Assembly: GCF_004103825.1 (NCBI RefSeq)
Contig: NZ_RYFI01000011.1
Coordinates: 80,558-116,512, forward strand
Reading direction: 5' to 3'
Length of the DNA stretch: 35,955 nt
DNA from: Hansschlegelia zhihuaiae
Lineage (GTDB): Bacteria; Pseudomonadota; Alphaproteobacteria; Rhizobiales; Methylopilaceae
Every line of letters starts with the position of its first letter. The first letter of the stretch is position 1. This document shows positions 23,255 through 33,200 of the stretch, one piece after another. Made by a program: the position numbers and the translations under genes. The notes beneath the pieces were generated by a model that saw only the letters and a list, made by a program, of their open reading frames with translations, was not told the origin of the DNA and did no database searches.

Positions 23255-24115
23255 ATGACGATCCGCAATCCGGTCGAGTGGAGCGCCGACAGCCTCACCG
23301 ACACCGTGACATCGCTGCGCGACGCGCGGCGCGCCATGCGGCGGTCGGCCGAAGAACTGGACGAACGGCCGATCGTGCTGAAGCCGCTCGGCTTCCACGA
23401 CCTCGGCGCGGCGCTCCGCGAGGGCTTCGACGATTTCGCCAACCTGCGCACCGACGTGCTCGCGATCGGGCTGATCTACCCGCTCGCCGGCATCGTGCTG
23501 GCGCAGATCGTCCTCAACGTCTCGATGCTGCCGCTCTTGTTCCCGCTGGTCGCGGGCTTCGCGCTGCTCGGCCCCTTCGCTGCCCTCGGGCTCTACGAGG
23601 CGAGCCGGCGGCGGGAGAACGGCGAGGAGGTGCGCTGGTCGAACGTGATCGACGCCTTCGCCTCGCCCTCGGCCGGCGCGATCTGGACGCTCGGGCTGAT
23701 CCTGACGGCGCTGTTCCTGGTCTGGCTCGGCGTCGCCTGGCTGATCTACCTGATGACGATGGGGCCGGCTGTCCCGGAGAGCGCCGCCGGCTTCTTCCGC
23801 GAGGCGCTGACCACCGACCGCGGCTGGGCCATGATCCTGATCGGCTGCGGCGTCGGCGCGGGCTTCGCGGTCGCGGCGCTCGCGATCAGCGTGATCTCGT
23901 TCCCGCTGCTGCTCGACCGCAAAGTCCCGATCGGCCGCGCGATCGACGCCTCGGTGCGACTGGTGCGCGACAACCCGCTGATCATGCTGAGCTGGGGCGT
24001 GATCGTCGCGGGCGGCCTCGCGCTCGGCTCGCTGCCGCTGCTGCTCGGCCTGATCGTGGTGATGCCGGTGCTCGGCCACGCCACATGGAGGCTGTATCGA
24101 CGGGCGGTGGCGTAA
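23255..24115 (+). CDS. DUF2189 membrane protein
   Basis: This 286-aa inner-membrane protein carries a soluble N-terminus of about 60 residues and about six helices. DUF2189-like segments are visible: PLGFHDLGAALREGFDDFANLRTDVLAIGLIYPL at the beginning, GFALLGPFAALGLYEASRRRENGEEVRWSNV, and the conserved SFPLLLDRKVPIGRAIDASVRLVRDNP near the end. The family function is unknown. An SD (GGGAGG) lies upstream, and the gene stands alone on its strand. Confidence 0.88.
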   Translation: MTIRNPVEWSADSLTDTVTSLRDARRAMRRSAEELDERPIVLKPLGFHDLGAALREGFDDFANLRTDVLAIGLIYPLAGIVLAQIVLNVSMLPLLFPLVAGFALLGPFAALGLYEASRRRENGEEVRWSNVIDAFASPSAGAIWTLGLILTALFLVWLGVAWLIYLMTMGPAVPESAAGFFREALTTDRGWAMILIGCGVGAGFAVAALAISVISFPLLLDRKVPIGRAIDASVRLVRDNPLIMLSWGVIVAGGLALGSLPLLLGLIVVMPVLGHATWRLYRRAVA

Positions 24116-24148
24116 AGGATTGCGTGAACTTCGGGAACGTCACGCGGC

Positions 24149-24276
24149 GTCGCCCCCTCCACCGCTTCGCGGTCCCCCTCCCCCGCTGACGCGGGTGAGG
24201 ATCAAGAGCGCCACAGCCTTTGATCCTCCTCCGCTTGCGGAGGAGGGGGACCATGCGCAGCATGGTGGAGGAGGCC
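24149..24276. repeat. About 128-nt repeat shared with 11984-12110
   Basis: This second copy carries the same blocks and inverted ends as the unit near 11984. The gap holding it (24116-24308) separates DUF2189 from the convergent msrP gene. It has no coding content. Confidence 0.8.
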
Positions 24277-24308
24277 GGGGGTAAACGCTCCCTCGCCCGA
24301 CGGCCCCG

Positions 24309-25307
24309 TCACATATAAAGCTTCTCGCCCTCGAGCCCCTTGTAGAGGCCGGCGACCTGCTCGGCGTAGCCGTTGAACAGCAGGGTCGGGCGGCGTTCGT
24401 TGGCGCCCAGCACGCGCTCCTGGGCCTGGCTCCAGCGCGGGTGGGGAACCTGCGGATTCACATTGGCCCAGAAGCCGTATTCGCTCGGGCCGGCGGCCTC
24501 CCAGAGCGTGCGCGGCCGCTTCTCGACGAACTCGAAGCTCACGATGGACTTTATTGATTTGAAACCATATTTCCACGGCGCGGCCAGCCGGATCGGCGCG
24601 CCCATCTGTTTGGGCAGCGGCTTGCCATAGGCGCCGGTGGCGAGAAAGGCCAGCTCGTTGGTGGCCTCCGCCATGGTAAGCCCCTCGGTGTAGGGCCACT
24701 CGTAATAGGGGCTTGCCTGATAGGGCGCGACGCCGGTGTCGAGGAAGGTCTTCATCGCGACGTATTTCGCCGAGCCGAGAGGCTTGGCCCAGGCCACGAA
24801 ATCCTTCATCGGAATGCCCGACCAAGGCAGCGCCATGCCCCAGGCCTCGACGCAGCGGTGGCGGTAGAGCCGCTCCTCGAGCGGCAGCGCCTTGAGCAAA
24901 TCGTCGATCCCGACCTCGCGCGGCGTCTCGACGAGGCCGCCGATCTTGACCGTCCATGGCCTGAGGCGCAGCGCGTGGGCGTTCTGGGCGGGGTCGGACT
25001 TGTCGGTCCCGAACTCGTAGAAATTGTTGTAGCCGAGATTGATGGCCTCGGGCGTCACCGCCCGGTCGAGCCGGTAGGCGTCGTTGCGCTTCACCGGATA
25101 GAGGCCGGCCGAGGGGTCGGGCTCGGGCTTCGGCGGCTCCTTGGCCTTGAAGATGTCGAACAGCCCTGCCCGCGCCTCGCCCGCCTCGAACGCCGCGGCC
25201 GCGACGCCCGCACCCGCGGCCATGAAATGACGGCGGTTGAGCGCGACGTGCTCGGGGGTCGCCTCCCGTTCGGGGATCGCCCAGGACGGCGTGCGTCGGA
25301 TCAGCAT
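24309..25307 (-). CDS. msrP: Protein-methionine-sulfoxide reductase catalytic subunit MsrP
   Basis: This periplasmic molybdenum-cofactor enzyme reduces methionine sulfoxide in exported proteins. The 332-aa sequence has a twin-arginine export signal (Arg25-Arg26 in NRRHFMAAGAG, followed by a small-residue helix) and the sulfite-oxidase-type domain with the Mo-ligating Cys152 in HRCVEAWGMALPWSG. Other conserved parts are NNFYEFGTDKSDPA, the DTGVAPYQASPYYEWPYTEGL segment, GAPIRLAAPWKYGFKSIKSI, and FWANVNPQVPHPRW. The usual partner MsrQ, a haem membrane protein, is not found on either side. The Tat signal is unusually far from the N-terminus, 24 residues in, which is normal for this family. A hairpin at 25349-25383 separates it from DUF992. 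Confidence 0.93.
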   Translation of the reverse strand: MLIRRTPSWAIPEREATPEHVALNRRHFMAAGAGVAAAAFEAGEARAGLFDIFKAKEPPKPEPDPSAGLYPVKRNDAYRLDRAVTPEAINLGYNNFYEFGTDKSDPAQNAHALRLRPWTVKIGGLVETPREVGIDDLLKALPLEERLYRHRCVEAWGMALPWSGIPMKDFVAWAKPLGSAKYVAMKTFLDTGVAPYQASPYYEWPYTEGLTMAEATNELAFLATGAYGKPLPKQMGAPIRLAAPWKYGFKSIKSIVSFEFVEKRPRTLWEAAGPSEYGFWANVNPQVPHPRWSQAQERVLGANERRPTLLFNGYAEQVAGLYKGLEGEKLYM

Positions 25308-25348
25308 CGGGAACTCCGGATCAAGCCTCTTCGAACCCCGATACGCAG

Positions 25349-25383
25349 AGCGGCGGCCGAAGGTTACGCCTTCGGCCGCCGCT
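25349..25383 (-). terminator. Strong hairpin between DUF992 and msrP
   Basis: Fifteen-base perfect arms (25349-25363 and 25369-25383) with a TTACG loop form a very stable hairpin just past the DUF992 stop. There is no T-tract, but position and stability fit a terminator or attenuator. Confidence 0.65.
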
Positions 25384-25421
25384 GAAATCTCACGAAGCCG
25401 CGACCTTGCGGCCGCGACGGA

Positions 25422-25952
25422 TCAGATCGGATCGAGCCGGAGCGACGCGAAGCCGGCCGCGACCGACAAGCCGGTCTGGCCCTCGAGCGACAGCGGCTGC
25501 AGCGAGACGGTGATGTCCGACCCGCCGATCAGGACGTTCGCGCCGCCGCCGATCAGCGCCGAGACCGCCGCGGAGGCGCCCCGATACTTTCCGGCGAGGT
25601 CCCCGGGCCCAAGGTCCTTGGAATGCGCGACCACCGCCCAGGCCATCACGCTCGGCCCCGTGGCGCCGATATCGACGCCGGCCTTGTCGAAGCGGCCGAT
25701 ATAGAGGTCGACCGCGTTGCGGCCGGCCGACGGGCGGTATTCGCAGGACGCCTCGCGGCGCGAGCCGACCACATAGCCGATGCCGCCCGCGATGTCGCAA
25801 CGCAGCGTGCCGACCTGCCAGCCGGGGATCGGCTCATAGCGGGTCGCGCTCTTGGAGATTGTGATCTCGGGATGGGCCGCGTCGGCGGCGAAGGCGGCGC
25901 CGGGCGCGAGCAGCGCCCCGCCCAGAAGCGCGGCTGCGAAACGAGTGGACAT
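25422..25952 (-). CDS. DUF992 secreted protein
   Basis: The 176-aa product has a signal peptide (about residues 1-22, AFAADAAHP) and a beta-rich domain with family markers: GWQVGTLRCDIAGGIGYVVGSRREASCEYRP, a cysteine pair (Cys52 and Cys70), YIGRFDKAGVDIGATG, LAGKYRGASAAVS and NVLIGGSDITVSLQPLSLEGQTGLSVAAG. DUF992 is common in Hyphomicrobiales, with unknown function and a periplasmic or outer-membrane location. The start at 25952 fits the signal peptide. Confidence 0.92.
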   Translation of the reverse strand: MSTRFAAALLGGALLAPGAAFAADAAHPEITISKSATRYEPIPGWQVGTLRCDIAGGIGYVVGSRREASCEYRPSAGRNAVDLYIGRFDKAGVDIGATGPSVMAWAVVAHSKDLGPGDLAGKYRGASAAVSALIGGGANVLIGGSDITVSLQPLSLEGQTGLSVAAGFASLRLDPI

Positions 25953-25986
25953 GTCGATCTCCGAAAAAGTCCCCGCGATTAACGCC

Positions 25987-26012
25987 GGCCGGCGAGGATC
26001 GGTTCGCCGGCC
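25987..26012 (-). terminator. Hairpin after aatA
   Basis: Nine-base perfect arms (GGCCGGCGA and TCGCCGGCC) with an eight-base loop lie 45 nt after the aatA stop and before the DUF992 start. This could end aatA transcription. Confidence 0.5.
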
Positions 26013-26056
26013 TCGCGGCTATCACGCGGATTTGCGCGCAAGCCTGCGCGGCCCCG

Positions 26057-27619
<1,563 letters not shown>

Positions 27620-29284
27620 ATGCCAAGTGCAAGCTGCGCCATCCCCGCTCGTCGCTTCGACAGCGCATGGCGCGCCGCAGCCGCCGGGCTTCTGATGGCG
27701 TCGCTCTTCGCGCCGGTCGAGGGGCGCGCCGGACCGCTCAAGGTGACGACCGACAGCGGGCCGGTCAAAGGCTCGCTCGTGGACGGCGTCGCCCAGTTCA
27801 AGGGGATTCCCTATGCGGCCCCGCCCGTCGGCAAGCTCCGCTGGCGGCCTCCGAAACGACCGGAGCCCTGGACCCAGGTGCGGGACGCCACCGAGTTCGG
27901 CCCGACCTGCCTGCAGGTCACCACGCTCGGCCCGTTCGCCGGACCGCCGAGCATGGAGGAGGACTGCCTTTACCTGAACGTCTACAGTCCGAACGTCGAC
28001 CCCGACGGCAAGGGGAAGCTGCCGGTCATCATGTGGATACACGGCGGCGGCAATCTCGACGGCGCCAGCAACGGCTATGACGGCTCCAAGCTCGCCAGGC
28101 AGGGCCATGTCGTCGTGGTCACCATCAATTACAGGCTCGGTCTGCTCGGCTTCATGGCGCATCCCGCGATCGACGCGGAAGGCCACCCCTTCGCCAATTA
28201 CGGCATTCTCGACCAGCAAGAAGCGATGCGGTGGATCAAGCGCAACATCGCGGCCTTCGGCGGCGACAAGAACAATGTGACGATCGGCGGCCAGTCGGCG
28301 GGATCGGTGGACAGCGAGACCCACGTCATGTCGCCGCTGGCCAAGGGCCTGTTCCACCGCGCGATCTACCAGAGCGTGCTGCTCGAACCGGAGAGCCTGG
28401 AGAGCGCGCAAGCGAAGGGTAAGGCCTTCTCGGTCGCGGCGGGGTGCGGCTCCGGCGAGGACGAGGCCACGGCGCGCTGCCTCAGGAACCTGACCGCCCG
28501 GCAGATCTACGATCTCTCGGGCACCGCGAGCACCCAGGCGAGCTACATCAGCTCGATCGTCCAGGACGGCAAGATCATTCCGGGCCAGTATCTCGACGCC
28601 ATCGAGAAGGGCGACTTCAACCACGTTCCCCTGCTGAGCGGCACCACCAAGGACGAGCTGACCTTCGCGATCGGCATCACCGAGTACTTTTCCGGGCCGC
28701 CCCGGGTCGCGACGTCGGAGGCCGACTTCGAGGCCGCGGTCAACAGCTATGGCGGAGCGGCCTACCCGGCCGGGACGCTTAAGAAAGTTAGACAGTTCTA
28801 CCCGCTGGAGTCCTATCCGTCGCCCGGACAGGCGCTGAACCGGCTGCTGACCGATCCACTGGTCTGCCAGCACCGGGCGCACAATCAGGCCTATGTCGGC
28901 AAGGTCCCGATCTATTATTACGAGTTCGCCGACCGGACGGCGCCGTCGATCTTCCCCAAGATGCCGGGCTTCGAGCCGCTCGCCTATCATACGGGCGACA
29001 TCCAATACGTCTTCCCCGGCTGGCATGGCGGCGACAAGGGCGTCCAGCATGAGCTGAACGCCCAGCAGGAAGAACTGTCCGACGAAATCGTCGCCTCGTG
29101 GACCAACTTCGCCTGGACCGGCAACCCCAACGGTCAGGGAAACCGCCCCTGGCCGAAATACTCGAACGAGCCCAATCGTCCGAGCATCCTCTCGCAGAAC
29201 GTGCCCACGTCCTCCGTGATCAGCGACGCGCAGTTCAACGCTGAGCACCAATGCGACTTCTGGGAGTCGATATCGCACTGGTGA
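27620..29284 (+). CDS. Type-B carboxylesterase, secreted
   Basis: The 554-aa protein belongs to the cholinesterase/type-B carboxylesterase family, whose usual length is 500-560 aa. A signal peptide ends near residue 37. Landmarks are QFKGIPYAAPPVGKLRWRPP, EDCLYLNVYSP (114-124), oxyanion HGGG (141-144), the DQQEAMRWIKRNIAAFGGD stretch and the nucleophile Ser226 in GGQSAG. The other triad residues probably lie in KDELTF and YHTGDIQYVF. It hydrolyses carboxylic esters outside the cytoplasm. The start at 27620 is preferred because an AGGAGGAG site (27606-27613) lies 6 nt upstream. The ATG at 27590 has no such site. It converges on the PcfJ-like gene. Confidence 0.92.
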   Translation: MPSASCAIPARRFDSAWRAAAAGLLMASLFAPVEGRAGPLKVTTDSGPVKGSLVDGVAQFKGIPYAAPPVGKLRWRPPKRPEPWTQVRDATEFGPTCLQVTTLGPFAGPPSMEEDCLYLNVYSPNVDPDGKGKLPVIMWIHGGGNLDGASNGYDGSKLARQGHVVVVTINYRLGLLGFMAHPAIDAEGHPFANYGILDQQEAMRWIKRNIAAFGGDKNNVTIGGQSAGSVDSETHVMSPLAKGLFHRAIYQSVLLEPESLESAQAKGKAFSVAAGCGSGEDEATARCLRNLTARQIYDLSGTASTQASYISSIVQDGKIIPGQYLDAIEKGDFNHVPLLSGTTKDELTFAIGITEYFSGPPRVATSEADFEAAVNSYGGAAYPAGTLKKVRQFYPLESYPSPGQALNRLLTDPLVCQHRAHNQAYVGKVPIYYYEFADRTAPSIFPKMPGFEPLAYHTGDIQYVFPGWHGGDKGVQHELNAQQEELSDEIVASWTNFAWTGNPNGQGNRPWPKYSNEPNRPSILSQNVPTSSVISDAQFNAEHQCDFWESISHW

Positions 29285-29298
29285 GCGCCGAGCGCCCC

Positions 29299-29323
29299 GG
29301 CGGCGGCCGCGAAGGCCGCCGCC
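29299..29323. terminator. Bidirectional terminator-like hairpin
   Basis: Ten-base perfect arms (GGCGGCGGCC and GGCCGCCGCC) with a GCGAA loop lie just after the esterase stop, between two convergent genes. No T-tract is present. Confidence 0.55.
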
Positions 29324-29381
29324 TCCACGCCGGCCCGCCCCCGGCGCGACAGGCCGCCCGGGCGCAAGGCGCAGGGACGGA

Positions 29382-30530
29382 TCAGGCCCGGCGCCGGGGC
29401 GCCCTTCGGCGGCGCGGCGCGCGGAGCGCGTACAGCGCTTGCTGCGAAGGAGCGAGCGGCAATTCGATGGGCAAACGGCCGCTTGCGATCCAGTACGGCT
29501 TCCACAGTTCGATCCACGCTTTGCGGTCGAGCGGCCGGTCCCAATCGACCTCGCGCTTCCGCGCGGGCGCCTGGCCGTTCAGCCAGGTCCGCGCCGCGTA
29601 CCAGACCGCGTCCGGCGCCGGGGCGTTCCGGCGCCCCTTGATCTGGGAAATCACGAGATAGGGCGCTTCGCCAAACTCGATCGAGAGCGTCGCCACTCGC
29701 ACGCCGCCGCGGCGCACGCTCCAAATGCGGCCGGCGTCGCAGGCGATGTCGCAGGCGTAGCTCGCGACGCAATGTTCCATCGCGACGGCCTCCTCGACGA
29801 GAGCCTCGCGGGTGGCCACCGCGACGAACTCGAATCCGTCCACCTCTCCCGGCGCGAGCCAGCCGTCGAATTCCCGATCACCGAGCGTGACGGCGACCTC
29901 GATCGCCTTCAGCCAATCTCGGGCGCGCGCGAGCGCCGCTCGCGGCTTGAGCGCTGGCGACCAGCTCTCGCGGCTGAGCTCGCCCCCCAGCACTTTGGGT
30001 CGTCGCGAAAAGAAGGCGTGGAGCGCGGCGAGTTTCAGGTTTTCGATCGGCAGACGGTGAGGATGGAGCCTGGCCTCCCGCGCGACCCAGATCACGAAAT
30101 CCTCCTCCCCCCAACGCGCCGCCTCGACGACGCGCTCCAGCCAGCCGCGGGCGGCGCTGCGGTTCGCCGGCAAAACATTGACGATGCGGCGGTCGAAGGA
30201 GACGCAGCCCGGCAGGTCGGGCGAGCGCCCTCCGAACGCCTCCGGCGGCAGACGACGGGTCCACATCGGCAAGGCCGCGGCTTCGGCCGCCCGCTTCAGC
30301 GGCTCGCCGGCAACGATCGCGGCTTCGGCGCAAGGCTCGGCGCGCACCGCGATGCGGTGCAGCAGGGCCGGGAAGCTCGCCGCGAGATCGCCGAGCCGGG
30401 AATGGCGCGCGCAGGTTCGCGCCACCGCCGCGCGACATTCGGGCGCGAAGCGGGCGATCGCAGGATGAGACGGCGCGCAGTCGCGCCGGAGCCGGTCCGT
30501 GAGGACGGCCGACAGGATGGCGAAGGACAT
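29382..30530 (-). CDS. PcfJ-domain-like protein
   Basis: The 382-aa product has a hydrophilic, all-alpha-like N-terminal half without obvious motifs. The C-terminal part contains EEAVAMEHCVASYACDIACDAGRIWSVRR followed by GVRVATLSIEF, which I match to the PcfJ family (M-x-HCV-x-SY ... G ... SVR ... T-x-E). PcfJ proteins were named from a conjugative plasmid and are of unclear function. They occur on plasmids, phages and chromosomes. The last residues are Arg-rich. The ATG at 30530 (MSFAILSAVLTDRL) gives the best N-terminus. The ribosome-binding site is weak there, whereas a short ORF just upstream has a strong one. This gene is on its own chromosomal strand, with no other conjugation gene nearby. 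Confidence 0.72.
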   Translation of the reverse strand: MSFAILSAVLTDRLRRDCAPSHPAIARFAPECRAAVARTCARHSRLGDLAASFPALLHRIAVRAEPCAEAAIVAGEPLKRAAEAAALPMWTRRLPPEAFGGRSPDLPGCVSFDRRIVNVLPANRSAARGWLERVVEAARWGEEDFVIWVAREARLHPHRLPIENLKLAALHAFFSRRPKVLGGELSRESWSPALKPRAALARARDWLKAIEVAVTLGDREFDGWLAPGEVDGFEFVAVATREALVEEAVAMEHCVASYACDIACDAGRIWSVRRGGVRVATLSIEFGEAPYLVISQIKGRRNAPAPDAVWYAARTWLNGQAPARKREVDWDRPLDRKAWIELWKPYWIASGRLPIELPLAPSQQALYALRAPRRRRAPRRRA

Positions 30531-30621
30531 CGTAGGAATCCCGAGGCGCCGGCGCGCATGCCGACGGCGGCGAGGCTGCTTGATCTGCGATTGGGAAGAC
30601 GGCGCGCGGGAGCGCCGCCCT

Positions 30622-30666
30622 TCACGTGTCGCTGACGACCAGGGGGATGCGATCGGCGATATACAT
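30622..30666 (-). CDS. Possible 14-aa leader peptide upstream of the PcfJ-like gene
   Basis: An ATG at 30666 opens a 15-codon frame (MYIADRIPLVVSDT, then TGA). A near-perfect SD (GAGGAGGGGAGG, revcomp of 30672-30683) lies five bases upstream, much stronger than that of the gene starting at 30530. Six-base inverted arms (30600-30605 and 30612-30617) follow just after its stop. The layout resembles a leader ORF with a downstream hairpin. Such a short frame can also arise by chance. Confidence 0.4.
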   Translation of the reverse strand: MYIADRIPLVVSDT

Positions 30667-30776
30667 GCGCGCCTCCCCTCCTCAGGATTTCGCGAAGCGC
30701 GGCCAATACACCGTGCGCAGCCTCCGGGCAAGACGTCGCAGACCATAGACCTCGCTGAAGTTTCAGTTCATCTCGC

Positions 30777-31460
30777 TCAGCTTCCCGCGCCTGCGATCTC
30801 GTCCCGACCCGGCTCCGCCAGCGGCGAGACCACGCCATAGCGCATGCAGAAATAGACGAGGTCGATGTCGGACGACACGCCGAGCTTGGACTTCAGCGCG
30901 TAATGGTAGTTCGCCACGGTCTTGGCGCTGATGTTGAACGCCTTCGCGATCTCCTCGGTCGACCTCGCGTCGAGCAGCATCCGCAGCACCTCGAATTCGC
31001 GCGGCGACAGCTGGTCGAGCGCGGCGCTCTCCTGCTCGAGCCGGCTCGCGGCGAGCGCGGCGGAGATTTCGGGGCACAGCGCCGGCTTGTTGCGGGCGAC
31101 GCTGCGCAGCGCGCTGACCAGCAGGTCCGGGGCGCTGCTCTTCGTCACGTAGCCCTTCGCGCCGGCGCGGAACGCCTGCAGGGCGTAGCTGGCGTTGGCG
31201 TGCATGCTGAAGACGAGGATCCGGGCGTGCGGGTCCCATTGCCGGATCTGCCGCAGCACGTCGATGCCGCCGCGGCCCGGCATGCTGATGTCCATGACGA
31301 CGACGTCGGGCGCGACGGACTTGTACAGCCGGTATGCGGCTGCGCCGTCGGCCGCCTCCGCCGCGACCTCGAGGCCCGCCTCCTTCTCCAGCAGCCGCCG
31401 GTAGCCCTCGCGCACGACGGCGTGGTCGTCGACCAGCATCACCCGGACCGATCCGTCCAT
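30777..31460 (-). CDS. NarL/FixJ-type response regulator
   Basis: The 227-aa product has a receiver domain (about residues 5-120) with acidic pair Asp11-Asp12, phospho-acceptor Asp57 in VVMDISMPG and Lys107 in GYVTKSS. A LuxR-type helix-turn-helix follows at about 150-205 (LSPREFEVLRMLLDARSTEEIAKAFNISAKTVANY). It should be phosphorylated by the kinase encoded upstream, whose stop overlaps this ATG by 1 nt. It then should bind DNA. The likely targets include the divergent cupin/hydrolase genes, but this is inferred from position. The receiver/HTH combination resembles UvrY/NarL proteins. Confidence 0.92.
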   Translation of the reverse strand: MDGSVRVMLVDDHAVVREGYRRLLEKEAGLEVAAEAADGAAAYRLYKSVAPDVVVMDISMPGRGGIDVLRQIRQWDPHARILVFSMHANASYALQAFRAGAKGYVTKSSAPDLLVSALRSVARNKPALCPEISAALAASRLEQESAALDQLSPREFEVLRMLLDARSTEEIAKAFNISAKTVANYHYALKSKLGVSSDIDLVYFCMRYGVVSPLAEPGRDEIAGAGS

Positions 31461-32905
31461 CAGGCGGCCTCCCGCGCTTCGAGGCGGACCGGGAAGCTGA
31501 CGCGAAGCTCGAAGCCGCGGTCCGGGCCGGGACCGGCGCTGAATTCGCCGCTCAGCGCATAGACCCGCTCCCGCATGCCGATCAGCCCGACGCCCGCGAG
31601 CGGACCGCGACCCGGTTCGCGACCAGAGCCGACGCCGTCGTCAGCGATGAGGAGGTGGATCCGCCCCGACCCGCGGTCTCCGGACGGGCCCGCGGCTCCC
31701 TCGCTCAGCGTCACCGCGACATTGTCGGCGCCGGCGTGCCGGGAAGCGTTGTTCAGGCCTTCCTGGATGATCCTGTAGATGTGGGCGCAGGCCTCGGCCG
31801 GAACGTCCTCGAAGGCCCCCTCCGACCGGAACGTGAAGCGCGTCGCGCCGGGAGCCTGTCGGTCATGGCCCGCCACGAGTTCCTGAAGGCTCGACACGAG
31901 GCCGAGATCGTCGATCTCGGGCGGCCTGAGATAGGTCAGCGTGTCCCGGAGCGACCGCATGGCGCCGGAGGCCATGGCGACGAGTTCGTCGCTCTCCCTC
32001 GAAGCCTCGGGCGCCGCCGCGCCGACCGACTTGCCGATCGACCGGGCGAGGCAGTTCAGGGCCGTGAGCCTCTGAGCGACGTCGTCGTGAAGCTCGCGGG
32101 CGATGAGCCGCCGCTCCCGCTCCTGCGCGTCGACCAGCTTGCGGGCGAACTCGGCGCGGTCGGAGGTCGTGGCTTGGAGCTTCTGCGTCAGGTCGTTGAA
32201 GACCTGCGAGATGCGCTGCAGCTCGCGCAGGCGGAAAGCCGGCAGGCGGGTCGACAGATCGCCCTCGGCCACGCGGTTGATGCCGGCGAGGATCCCGGCC
32301 GTCGGACGCAGCGCATGGTCGACGACGAAATAGACCAGCGCGCACAGCGCCCCGATCATCATGGCCCAGAGGCCCAGCATCCGGGACAGGTCCGACCAGG
32401 CGCGCTCCGCCACCGTCGCGGGATCGATCGTGGCGCGGATCAGGCCCTTGGGCTCGCCGCGATAGAGAACCGTACGCTCGGCGAGCGAGCGGTCGAAGAA
32501 CAGCGCCCGGTACACGCGCTCGAACCAGGGCGGCGCCGTCGGGGCGCGTTCATCGATTCCCGCGCAACTCGAATTGCGCACCTCGCCCTCCGCGCCGATC
32601 AGCTGCACGCATTGTCCGGGCCGCAAGGCGAACTTCAGAACCGCGTCCCAGTCGGGGAAGCGCTCGATCAAGTCGAGCCCCCGGCCGATCCGGATCAGCT
32701 GGACCGACAGATGGCGCTCGACCGCGACCGCCACCTCCTGGTTCTGCCGACCCGCCTCGACGGCGACATCGTGGAGCGCGAAGCCCGCCCCGCCGGTCAC
32801 GCACAGCAGCGCCATCACCACGATGCGGCGCACCAGCGTCCATTTCAGGTCGAGCCCGCTTCGCGGCGTCGAAGCCGCGCCGTCGTCCGCATTCGCCGCA
32901 GTCAT
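31460..32905 (-). CDS. Sensor histidine kinase, HisKA_3 type
   Basis: The 481-aa protein has a short cytosolic N-terminus, helix one (about 24-45), a periplasmic domain of about 130 residues, helix two (about 178-197), HAMP-like linker (about 198-250) and dimerisation/phospho-acceptor helix with His273 in RELHDDVAQRL. An ATPase domain with EGLNNASRHAG (N box), ADDGVG and GLIGMRERV (G boxes) completes it. This is the UhpB/NarX-type architecture that pairs with NarL-type regulators. The periplasmic part contains a cysteine pair (Cys99 and Cys114) that might form a disulphide. The ATG at 32905 is preferred over earlier in-frame frames that run into the divergent promoter. The signal sensed is unknown. 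Confidence 0.92.
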   Translation of the reverse strand: MTAANADDGAASTPRSGLDLKWTLVRRIVVMALLCVTGGAGFALHDVAVEAGRQNQEVAVAVERHLSVQLIRIGRGLDLIERFPDWDAVLKFALRPGQCVQLIGAEGEVRNSSCAGIDERAPTAPPWFERVYRALFFDRSLAERTVLYRGEPKGLIRATIDPATVAERAWSDLSRMLGLWAMMIGALCALVYFVVDHALRPTAGILAGINRVAEGDLSTRLPAFRLRELQRISQVFNDLTQKLQATTSDRAEFARKLVDAQERERRLIARELHDDVAQRLTALNCLARSIGKSVGAAAPEASRESDELVAMASGAMRSLRDTLTYLRPPEIDDLGLVSSLQELVAGHDRQAPGATRFTFRSEGAFEDVPAEACAHIYRIIQEGLNNASRHAGADNVAVTLSEGAAGPSGDRGSGRIHLLIADDGVGSGREPGRGPLAGVGLIGMRERVYALSGEFSAGPGPDRGFELRVSFPVRLEAREAA

Positions 32906-33200
32906 GCCCGGTCTCCTCGGCGAGGTCGGGAAATTTGCCCAGCGCTCCCCATGGGATCGGCGATTCCGCCGGAACCCGGCCGACCGCACAGTCGCGGGGT
33001 CGCCCATGGAGATCGCAAGTCAGAATAAGTTGTTTTCATGAATACGTCGACATCAAAGGCGCCCTGCCCGACGACAGACGACGAAAATACACAACGCCCG
33101 AAATAAACCCGACCGGAGCGCAAGCTTTTCCGGCGCGCCTGTCGCGCGGCCGCTGGCCTGCCCGCGCTTCGGCCCGGACCCATCCGAGAGACCCTCGCTC
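32906..33200. promoter_or_regulatory. Divergent promoter region between kinase and cupin genes
   Basis: The 295-bp gap separates the two-component genes from the cupin/hydrolase pair. It is less GC-rich around 33015-33100 (AATAAGTTGTTTTCATGAATACG), where promoters are likely. I cannot define an operator. Confidence 0.45.

Noticed and set aside
29382-30530. Evidence for an integrated conjugative element around the PcfJ-like gene
   Set aside because: No relaxase, coupling protein, integrase or attachment repeat was seen nearby, and base composition matches the neighbours.
31334-33028. 564-codon plus-strand open frame opposite the kinase and response regulator
   Set aside because: Arg/Asp-rich shadow sequence; both opposite genes show full two-component motifs.
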